Shown here: one piece after another, positions 26,413-33,151 of the stretch | How positions within the stretch are numbered: position 1 is the first letter of the stretch | How the letters are laid out: the number at the start of each line of letters is the position of its first letter | Source: Bacteroidia bacterium | Lineage (GTDB): Bacteria > Bacteroidota > Bacteroidia > Cytophagales > Cyclobacteriaceae | Length of the DNA: 64,000 nucleotides | NCBI GenBank assembly: GCA_030426345.1 | Contig: JAUHYU010000006.1 | Span: 32,690-96,689 of the forward strand | Reading direction: 5' to 3' | Notes under the pieces: model-generated | Database searches by the model: none | Seen by the model: only the letters and a program-made list of their open reading frames with translations | Told to the model about the DNA's origin: nothing | Made by a program: the position numbers and the translations under genes

Positions 26413-27398
26413 ATAACTGGCTAACTTTATCGAAAGAAGATCAAGTTGAGTTATTCACTCAAGTCGGGGTTCGTTTAAACCTCCCTCCACAAGCCGTTGA
26501 AAAAGATGCCTGGGTTACACTCATGCTTCGAATGATTTTTAACTCTAAGCTGGCTAAACAGTTTATCTTCAAAGGAGGAACATCATTAAGTAAAGCCTTC
26601 AATCTCATTCAAAGATTCTCAGAAGACATTGACCTTGGAATAGACCGTTCGTATTTAGGGCTAAAAGGTAAATTAACCAAAGGAGAAATCAGAAAGCTCA
26701 GAAGGGCTTGTCATACGTTTGTATCAGAAGAATTAACTTCAATTCTCTCAAATGAACTTGAAAATTATGGGGTTGATGGGCGCATATATGACATACTTGT
26801 AGAAAACGAAAAGATTTCCGATCAGGATCCTGAAACGATTCAGGTGAACTACCAATCTGTTTTCGAGGAAGTTTTTTACTTACCAACAAGAGTCCTGATA
26901 GAAGTAAGTGCAAGATCGTTGCGAGAACCTTACAAAGAATTAAAAATCAATTCTCTTATTGATCAACAATATCCAGAAATGGATTTCTCAGAAACTCCGT
27001 TCGAAGTTCAAGTGACTAATCCACAAAAAACTTTCTTAGAAAAACTGATTCTGCTACACGAAGAATTTCAGAAGCCGGCAGAAAAAATTAGACACCTAAG
27101 AATGTCTCGTCATTTTTATGACATTGGAAAAATACTCGATTCTGAATTTGGAAAAGATGCTTTACAAGATACAAGACTTTTCAAAAACATAATCGAACAC
27201 AGAAAGGTATTAACTCCTGTAAAAACTACGGATTATAATTCATTGAGTTTGAAAGCACTCAATATAACTCCTCCTGATAAGCAAATGAAAAACTTCCAGA
27301 CGGATTACAGCGAAATGCAAAAAAATATGATTCAGGGAAGCTCGGAAGAATTTGATGTATTGCTAGATAAAATCATTAACTACTTAAGAGAAGCATAA
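26409..27398 (+). CDS. AbiEii/AbiGii-family nucleotidyltransferase toxin
   Basis: 329 aa from the ATG at 26409, which overlaps the antitoxin stop. The nucleotidyltransferase signature is complete: FKGGTSLSKAF (residues 54-64) and SEDIDLGID (71-79), the latter with the two metal-binding Asp residues. A long helical C-terminal part follows, with TFLEKLILLHEE (about 215) and MSRHFYDIGKI (about 235), both usual in AbiEii. Related toxins block growth by modifying tRNA or other targets with nucleotides, stopping phage spread. It looks intact and active. Confidence 0.92.
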   Translation: MNNWLTLSKEDQVELFTQVGVRLNLPPQAVEKDAWVTLMLRMIFNSKLAKQFIFKGGTSLSKAFNLIQRFSEDIDLGIDRSYLGLKGKLTKGEIRKLRRACHTFVSEELTSILSNELENYGVDGRIYDILVENEKISDQDPETIQVNYQSVFEEVFYLPTRVLIEVSARSLREPYKELKINSLIDQQYPEMDFSETPFEVQVTNPQKTFLEKLILLHEEFQKPAEKIRHLRMSRHFYDIGKILDSEFGKDALQDTRLFKNIIEHRKVLTPVKTTDYNSLSLKALNITPPDKQMKNFQTDYSEMQKNMIQGSSEEFDVLLDKIINYLREA

Positions 27399-27445
27399 AA
27401 TATTATGGCACCTTCAATAGGACCAAATATTACAGGTTTAGCTAA

Positions 27446-27554
27446 GGGGAACGATTGTATCTGAGGCTTGGCTGATGAAGAAAAAATAATAGCCAGGGCT
27501 TTAACACGAGGCAGACCAGTAAATACCAAAATGGATAAAAGGAACAAAAAAACT
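27446..27554 (+). pseudogene. Relic: right half of the glycosidase gene tail
   Basis: It matches 25602-25710 closely, including the last codons (SEAWLMKKK stop against SEAWLIKKK stop) and about 65 bases of 3' flank. The match starts abruptly at the GGGG corresponding to 25602. Its missing left neighbour is found at 29961-30038, beyond the PARIS-like cassette. Confidence 0.85.
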
Positions 27555-27627
27555 CCACCCTCTACGGGGATATTGCCATTTTTGGCTAATTTCAAAGCAA
27601 ATGTATAAGCCATATGGTAGATAAAGG

Positions 27628-27661
27628 GCATGTAGAGCGCTACATATGTTAGTTGGGCACC
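27628..27661 (+). repeat. Left end of the PARIS-like cassette, inverted repeat and GTTRRRY site
   Basis: GCATGT, AGCGCT and GTTGGGCACC occur in this order. The same three blocks occur in inverted order at 29823-29851. GTTGGGC (27652-27658) fits the GTTRRRY core of integron attC sites. Confidence 0.65.
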
Positions 27662-27676
27662 ATATAAAACGAAAAA

Positions 27677-28966
27677 ATGAACTATATAGATTACGTAAAA
27701 ATTGATGGGTTTTGGGGAGACAAAACTGTGGAAATTGATTTTGATAAGGATATTAATTTCATTATCGGTGTCAATGGTTCGGGTAAAACGACCTTCATCA
27801 ACTTAGTTGTTGCAACTCTTATGCTTGACTTCCCTGTTCTTGACAGAATTCAGTATGACAAAGTTCACGTCCGACTAAGAAGTTTTCATAATAACAAATT
27901 CAAGCCTTTTATTGAAATAGAAAAAAAGAAGTCCGACTTAACTCCATATCCGCAAATTGTTTTCAGAATAAAAACTTCTTCTAAGGAAAAAATTAAAGAA
28001 TACCCTCTTAATGAAATTGAAGAAGAAAACCTATTCAGATATCGTTCCGAATTCGCTCATCAGAGACTGATGGGTAGAAGAAGACGAGAATATGATGAGG
28101 ACATTTACGAACAAATAAAATCTTTGATAAACATAAACTGGCTCTCAATTCATAGAGTTAGTAACAGAAACTCCAGAGAAGAGAATAATGAGTCATCTGT
28201 TGACCAAAAAATCAAAGAATTGAACAATTCTTTTTTAAGATATTTTTCAGTACTTCAACGTCAAGCAGCTTCAGAAACTGAATCATTCCAAAGATTTATT
28301 TTCTTGTCGCTTCTGGCTGACGAATCTCAAGAAGAACTGTTTAAAGTATTAAATACAATCAAATCTTCCGATGAACAAAGGTATTTAAAAGACATCTTTT
28401 CAGAATTCAAATTACCTGAAAGATCTTATGCCAAAAAGCTTGACAAACACTTTGAATCATATGATAAATCGATTAACAAGTTTAAATTAAAGGAACGCCT
28501 TGATGTAAATGATTTGTCCTTTTTAATTGGAACAAGAAGAATTCATGGTGTCGTCCAGAAATGGAGTGAACTTATTTCAAAACAAAAGGAGATTTTCAAG
28601 TATAGAGATACTTTTCTTGAAGTAGTAAATGGATTATTACAACGCAAGAAGCTGATCTTTTCTGAAAGAAATGAACTCCTTATTGAGACCGAGAGTGGGA
28701 AAAAATTCCCACTTCAGCATCTGTCCTCAGGCGAAAAACAATTAATTATTATCCTGGGCGAAAGTCTCTTACAACAATCGACTCCCCATGTATATATTGC
28801 AGATGAACCAGAACTATCACTTCACGTAGCATGGCAAGAAAAGCTTGTAAGTAGTTTAAAGGCAATAAACCCGAATTCACAAATTGTATTCGCAACACAT
28901 TCACCCGATATCGTTAGTAGTTACGCAAATTCCGTTATAAAAATTGAAAATCATATAACGGCATGA
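27677..28966 (+). CDS. AAA/ABC-type ATPase, AriA-like subunit of a PARIS-type defence pair
   Basis: 429 aa. Walker A GVNGSGKT lies at residues 31-38, the ABC signature LSSGEKQ near 349-355, Walker B with DE (VYIADEPELSLH) near 371-382, and the H-loop ATHSPDI near 407. The middle is a coiled-coil-rich insertion, as in SMC/RecF-like AAA_15/AAA_21 ATPases. The next gene encodes a DUF4435 protein with an ATGA overlap. This pairing is the arrangement of PARIS (AriA ATPase with AriB TOPRIM nuclease), which senses phage anti-restriction proteins and then releases the nuclease. Other ATPase/DUF4435 defence types remain possible. Confidence 0.85.
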   Translation: MNYIDYVKIDGFWGDKTVEIDFDKDINFIIGVNGSGKTTFINLVVATLMLDFPVLDRIQYDKVHVRLRSFHNNKFKPFIEIEKKKSDLTPYPQIVFRIKTSSKEKIKEYPLNEIEEENLFRYRSEFAHQRLMGRRRREYDEDIYEQIKSLININWLSIHRVSNRNSREENNESSVDQKIKELNNSFLRYFSVLQRQAASETESFQRFIFLSLLADESQEELFKVLNTIKSSDEQRYLKDIFSEFKLPERSYAKKLDKHFESYDKSINKFKLKERLDVNDLSFLIGTRRIHGVVQKWSELISKQKEIFKYRDTFLEVVNGLLQRKKLIFSERNELLIETESGKKFPLQHLSSGEKQLIIILGESLLQQSTPHVYIADEPELSLHVAWQEKLVSSLKAINPNSQIVFATHSPDIVSSYANSVIKIENHITA

Positions 28967-29841
28967 GCTTTACAAGAACATCAAACGGGCTAGCCAATCA
29001 ATGCCTATTTTACAATGTAGATGCTGTGGTTTTCACAGAAGGTGGAAATATGAGTTGGTCAATCGAGGACATTTATTCCAAGGAATACAACGAAAAAGCT
29101 ATTGACATAATTTTTTGGCGGAAATTATTCAATAGGTTCACTAACGACCTAAATCTGAAATTTAAGGCGGTGGGTTCTAAAACCACTGTAAATGCTATTG
29201 CTCTTGAAATTGAGAGTCATCAAATTACCACGGTGATCGCAGCTATGGATTCAGAGTTTGATGAATTGTATAACAAGAAAATCAATAACCCGAATGTTCT
29301 TTATACAAGAGGATATAGCTGGGAAAATGATGTATGGAATGCCGACATCACAGTTTCAATCCTTGAAGATTTGTCAGGTGAGCAGGTTGACAAAAAAATA
29401 GTCAATGACAGTATCGAACAATTTCACTCAGAAATCGTTGAAGGTGTTTATGCTGATGCAATGCTATTTGGCACTGACTCATCATTCCTACCTAGAAAAG
29501 GGCATCTTAAGTGCGTTGATTGTTCTCTCGACACAGCACCTAGAATTAAATCTGATTTTATAGAAAACCTTTTGACAACAGCTGGAGTGTCACGGAGTTT
29601 AATTAAATCCTTTGGAAAGTACAATAAAATAAATAGCCCACAACATTGTTATGGTCATTTGCTTAACGATTTCTACTTTCATTTAGTAAGATATATATCT
29701 AATTCAATACTGAAAATTAAAGTCATTAATAAAGACCTATTAGAGAATTTGGCCATTTCCAAATTTAATCAATTGATGCCTAGTGAAATACAGGACTATT
29801 ATGAAATACTAGTAAAAAATACGGTGCCCAACAAGCGCTAA
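28963..29841 (+). CDS. DUF4435 protein, AriB-like TOPRIM effector of a PARIS-type pair
   Basis: 292 aa; the start overlaps the ATPase stop (ATGA). TOPRIM-type landmarks are AVVFTEGG with Glu26, VIAAMDSEFDELYN with Asp96 and Glu98, and RGYSWENDVWN, the late conserved Glu-Asn of DUF4435. In PARIS the AriB protein is a nuclease set free by AriA that cleaves a host target (tRNA in the studied case) and stops growth. The acidic residues look intact, so the effector is probably active. Its stop (29839-29841) lies inside the attC-like segment that closes the cassette. Confidence 0.85.
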   Translation: MSFTRTSNGLANQCLFYNVDAVVFTEGGNMSWSIEDIYSKEYNEKAIDIIFWRKLFNRFTNDLNLKFKAVGSKTTVNAIALEIESHQITTVIAAMDSEFDELYNKKINNPNVLYTRGYSWENDVWNADITVSILEDLSGEQVDKKIVNDSIEQFHSEIVEGVYADAMLFGTDSSFLPRKGHLKCVDCSLDTAPRIKSDFIENLLTTAGVSRSLIKSFGKYNKINSPQHCYGHLLNDFYFHLVRYISNSILKIKVINKDLLENLAISKFNQLMPSEIQDYYEILVKNTVPNKR

Positions 29842-29950
29842 GAAAACATGCACTTCGGGGCACGTTTCTTTGCGAAGGCCGTTTTGAGACATTTCTTAAG
29901 AATTTAAGATCGATTCAAAACAGATCCAACTTAATGGCTAATTGTTGGGT
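29823..29950 (+). repeat. Right end of the PARIS-like cassette, attC-like site
   Basis: GGTGCCCAAC (29823-29832), AGCGCT and ACATGC mirror the left end. GCCCAAC (29826-29832) fits RYYYAAC and GTTGGGT (29944-29950) fits GTTRRRY, 125 bases overall, within the attC length range. Inner self-complementary pairs exist (GTTTTGA with TCAAAAC), but folding was judged by eye only. Confidence 0.5.
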
Positions 29951-29960
29951 TGGTTCCGCT

Positions 29961-30038
29961 ATTCGATTTCAAAAGGCCGCGGATGTGGCTACAGGTGATC
30001 ACGTGACCGTAGAGTATTGGCGCAATTCAGTTGGATGG
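29961..30038 (+). pseudogene. Relic: left half of the glycosidase gene tail
   Basis: It matches 25526-25603 and reads IRFQKAADVATGDHVTVEYW against IRFQKAADVAAGDRVSVEQW in the gene. The match ends after GGATGG, exactly where the relic at 27446 begins. The next gene's stop codon follows directly. Confidence 0.85.
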
Positions 30039-30046
30039 ATTGAGAT

Positions 30047-30703
30047 TTACTCATCTATCTCCACATTGTTCCATTCTAAATGAAGATAAATTATTCCCTT
30101 TTTCACTTTTTCGTCCTTGAACTTTTCCTTATCTATTTTCGTGTCTTTGCCCATGAAATTCAACGGTATTTTTATTTTCTCTACTTCAAACTCGATGATG
30201 ACTTCACTTGGCAGCAGGGAATCAGAAGCATAACTCATTTTGATGGTATAAGACCCTTCGTTGCGCGTGGTGATTTCCGAGACAATGATCTGATTCAGCA
30301 CCGTGTCAATCTTCAATGTCATGATGGCAAAATCAGCTTTGTTGTCAGCAGGGATCGCATTGAGCACTTTTAGCATTTTCCCATTCACCAGCTCGGTGCC
30401 GCGATCAACCGTAAAAAAATCATATTTAAACAATTCGTTCCACGAAAAATCAAGTCCGCGCTTGGGTATAAAAATAAAATCTTCGGTGGTGTAGCTGATC
30501 GGTTTCCCTTTTTTAAAATGAAGGTCTGCATGCTTTACGGGCATGTTGATGAAGCTCACATGGAGCTCCAGCGTAGCCTTGGCATACGCTTCTTGCACAG
30601 ATTCCAGCTTTTCTTTGATGCGCAACAAATCCGGATCGATGCCCTGTCCATGAGCATAGGCAACGATTAAAAAACAGCATGTCATGGAAAAAAGTGCCTT
30701 CAT
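30047..30703 (-). CDS. Secreted protein of the ABC operon, possibly LolA-like
   Basis: 218 aa from the ATG at 30703, which overlaps the stop of the upstream permease gene. The N-terminus MKALFSMTCCFLIVAYAHGQ is a signal peptide. The mature protein is beta-rich with regularly spaced strands (FDFSWNELFKYDF, IMTLKIDTVLNQIIVSEITT), suggesting a LolA/LolB-like or similar half-barrel, but this is weak. It probably works with the co-transcribed transporter in the periplasm. The longer frame from 30763 is rejected because it would run deep into the permease gene. Confidence 0.65.
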   Translation of the reverse strand: MKALFSMTCCFLIVAYAHGQGIDPDLLRIKEKLESVQEAYAKATLELHVSFINMPVKHADLHFKKGKPISYTTEDFIFIPKRGLDFSWNELFKYDFFTVDRGTELVNGKMLKVLNAIPADNKADFAIMTLKIDTVLNQIIVSEITTRNEGSYTIKMSYASDSLLPSEVIIEFEVEKIKIPLNFMGKDTKIDKEKFKDEKVKKGIIYLHLEWNNVEIDE

Positions 30704-31524
30704 CCTATGTCTTTTTTTACAAATAAAAAGGTGCCAAAACCCATGAAAACCAGGGTGTAGCACAGCAACAAAATATGGTTGTGGTGCACAGCTGGCCAGG
30801 GAATTTCATAATGGAAAAAATATTGCCACGTGTCTACCAGTTTTGGCAGGAACCAGCTGTCCGCACTACCAAAATCAATTTTCAAAAGTAGGGTATTGAG
30901 AATGAGAAATAAAGCACATAAAATCCATGTGATGGTCATTTCCTTGAAAACCACTGCGATGGTGATGCTTGTGACGCTATAAAAAATCATGAGCAATGTA
31001 CCGGACATAAAAGCCATGCCGATCCTGCGGAATGCTTCATTCGATTCATAAAAGTTGAGGCCGTTGATATAAACAATCAGATCTCCCTGACCAAAAATAC
31101 CGTATGCCAACAGGGAGGCGCTGGCCATCAACAGCGAAAGAACGATCAGGGTAAAAATGATGGCGATGATGTATTTTGACAGGATATAATCCTGCTTTCT
31201 AACGGCTTGCAGCAATACTGTTTGCAGGGTTTTGTCTTTGTATTCATTGGTGACAAATCCCGAAACGATGATCATGATGATGAGCGGAAGGTTGAACCAA
31301 AGCGCATTCAATACAATGTAAAGCACGAGATGGCCATTGAGCAGGTTGCCTTCGAGGTAGAAGTTTTGCGATAGATTTTCCAGGATCATATCGATGATGT
31401 CATTTCCCTGAAACCACGCACCCGCCATGATAAAAAGCTCTATGATCAAGATAGCGGCCAGTCCATAATAGGTCCTTTTTTGCCTGAATACCATGTACAA
31501 TTCTGCCCGGATCAATGCGATCAT
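30700..31524 (-). CDS. ABC transporter permease (ABC-2 type)
   Basis: 274 aa with about six hydrophobic segments, beginning after LIRAELYMVFRQKRTYYGL. The LVLYIVLNALWFNLPLIIMIIVSGFV and YKDKTLQTVLLQAVRKQDYILSKYI stretches are typical of ABC-2 permeases of the bacitracin/lantibiotic immunity or NatB kind. Start and stop overlap both neighbours by ATGA. It should form the membrane channel for the ATPase encoded upstream, acting in export; the substrate is unknown. It contains two motif copies (30725 and 30909). Confidence 0.88.
   Translation of the reverse strand: MIALIRAELYMVFRQKRTYYGLAAILIIELFIMAGAWFQGNDIIDMILENLSQNFYLEGNLLNGHLVLYIVLNALWFNLPLIIMIIVSGFVTNEYKDKTLQTVLLQAVRKQDYILSKYIIAIIFTLIVLSLLMASASLLAYGIFGQGDLIVYINGLNFYESNEAFRRIGMAFMSGTLLMIFYSVTSITIAVVFKEMTITWILCALFLILNTLLLKIDFGSADSWFLPKLVDTWQYFFHYEIPWPAVHHNHILLLCYTLVFMGFGTFLFVKKDIG
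30725..30745 (-). repeat. Dispersed 21-bp motif copy, inside a gene
   Basis: 16 of 21 positions match; read sense by the permease gene as MGFGTFLF. Confidence 0.55.
30909..30929 (-). repeat. Dispersed 21-bp motif copy, inside a gene
   Basis: 17 of 21 positions match with an exact core; read sense by the permease gene as TWILCALF, a further reading frame. Confidence 0.7.
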
Positions 31525-32369
31525 TTGCTTTGGTATAGTTGGCCGAGGTTCATTTCTGAACCGAAATAAGTAATGTCGATACCTTCATCGACGAGCGATT
31601 TTAGCAAATTAGGGGCGTCTGCTGCCGTGAGCGGCAGGGAGGCATAATCTCCTTCTATCATTGCCGCCCGGTTTTTGAGTTCCATGGATTTCAGGAGGTT
31701 TTTTCCTCGGATCACATAGGTATTGGATGTGAGGTTCAATATGTGGTCTTTTGTCCCCGATTGAATGATTTCTCCTTTGCTGATCACGTTGAGTGTGTCA
31801 CACGTTCTGCTCAATTCGTCGAGCAGGTGAGAAGATATCAGGATGGTGAGGTTGTCTTTGTGCGCCAGTTTCTGGATCAATTGCCGCAGTGATTGCATGC
31901 CCAGCGGATCGAGGCCAAGAAAAGGCTCGTCCAATATCAGGCAGTCGGGTTGGTTGAGCAGGGCGATGGCGATGCTCAATCTTTGCTTCATGCCCATCGA
32001 ATAGTTTCTGACGCAGTCTTTCCTTTCTGGCGACAGCCCCACTTCCTCCAACGCCATTTCGATGGTTTTCTGATCACTTGGCGCTTTCTGGATTCTCGAC
32101 AACATCAATAAATTTTCGTAGGCAGAGAGATATTCAAAGAGTGACGGCTTTTCGATGATGGCGCCGAGTGGCTTTTTCTTGATGGATTCGATGCGGAAGC
32201 TGCCAGAATCAGGTGTGACCAGCTTACACAAAATCTTGAACAGCGTGCTTTTACCAGCACCATTGGGCCCGAGGATCCCGCATATTTCTCCTGATTTCAC
32301 CGTAAGGCTCACATCTCTTAAAGCCCTGATGTCTTTGTACGATTTGCACAATCGCTCAGCAAATATCAT
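31521..32369 (-). CDS. ABC transporter ATP-binding protein
   Basis: 282 aa. Walker A GPNGAGKST (residues 34-42), signature YSMGMKQRLSIA (near 131), Walker B CLILDEPFLGLDP (near 150) and switch His in ISSHLLDE (near 185) are all present. Length and the C-terminal extension fit the NatA/CcmA-like export group paired with ABC-2 permeases. It overlaps both neighbours by ATGA, so the four genes 32929-30047 form one translationally coupled operon. Confidence 0.95.
   Translation of the reverse strand: MIFAERLCKSYKDIRALRDVSLTVKSGEICGILGPNGAGKSTLFKILCKLVTPDSGSFRIESIKKKPLGAIIEKPSLFEYLSAYENLLMLSRIQKAPSDQKTIEMALEEVGLSPERKDCVRNYSMGMKQRLSIAIALLNQPDCLILDEPFLGLDPLGMQSLRQLIQKLAHKDNLTILISSHLLDELSRTCDTLNVISKGEIIQSGTKDHILNLTSNTYVIRGKNLLKSMELKNRAAMIEGDYASLPLTAADAPNLLKSLVDEGIDITYFGSEMNLGQLYQSK
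31683..31703 (+). repeat. Dispersed 21-bp motif copy, inside a gene
   Basis: 17 of 21 positions match; read by the ATPase gene as KNLLKSME. Confidence 0.7.
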
Positions 32370-32929
32370 TGGAGATATGATTCTTGAGAAAGTTGACAGA
32401 AATTGATTTTTGACTTGTAGTATTTCCTGTTAAAGGTGCGCTTCCAATAGTATTCTTTAAAGATAAATAAGGGGTCACGGACCATGAAATCTGGCACAAA
32501 ATGATGCCAACGATAGCCAAGCTCATAGAGATATGCATTCGTTTCATCCAGATATCCCAACTCTTCTGCGGCAGTTTGCACGGCGTTGCGTTGACACCTC
32601 GATCCGGCATATTGCCTGATGATTTTTTTCTTAAACCCATATAAAAACAACTGGTCTTTGACGCGTTTGTAATCCTGAAATCGCGACCAGCTATCTGCCT
32701 GTACCAAAAAAATATGTAGAAATGAAAAGAGGAAGAAAACTACCCAAAAGGCTGTCCAGAATTTTGACTGATAGCTCAGGGCATTTTGGAGCATAACCCA
32801 ATACCAATACGCCTCTAGCACAAATAAAATCATGGATAAATGCAGCAATCGCCCAGTGGCCAGGTAAGAAACAATACGCAAGGGTTGCCGTGCAATAGGC
32901 TGGATAATATTATCCTGAGAATCGATCAT
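32366..32929 (-). CDS. Membrane protein, first gene of the ABC operon
   Basis: 187 aa from the ATG at 32929; the frame opens further only to a TTG at 32971. Two hydrophobic segments lie near residues 30-50 (LHLSMILFVLEAYWYWVML) and 58-77 (FWTAFWVVFFLFSFLHIFLV), followed by a basic, aromatic cytoplasmic domain. No family was recognised. Its stop overlaps the ATPase start (ATGA), so it belongs to the transporter unit, perhaps as an accessory subunit. Confidence 0.65.
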   Translation of the reverse strand: MIDSQDNIIQPIARQPLRIVSYLATGRLLHLSMILFVLEAYWYWVMLQNALSYQSKFWTAFWVVFFLFSFLHIFLVQADSWSRFQDYKRVKDQLFLYGFKKKIIRQYAGSRCQRNAVQTAAEELGYLDETNAYLYELGYRWHHFVPDFMVRDPLFIFKEYYWKRTFNRKYYKSKINFCQLSQESYLQ

Positions 32930-33151
32930 TTGATTTCGCAAGTGTGAAAAAGTCGGTGTTGTTAGAACCAAAAGTGAATAAATAAATAATTTGATTGAAT
33001 TGCAAAATAAAAGTGCCTATAAGTCAAAATAGCCAATAGATTATCTGCAAGCACAGAGTTAATGAAACAATTATCTCTTTTTCCTAATTCTTGGTAGTTT
33101 CGCAGTTTATAATTTCATATTATTTCGCTTGCATTTGGTCAAGCGAAAATA

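Noticed and set aside
27399-30046. Insertion sequence carrying the defence genes
   Set aside because: No transposase, and no target duplication of the usual few bases; the repeats are gene-tail copies and attC-like ends.
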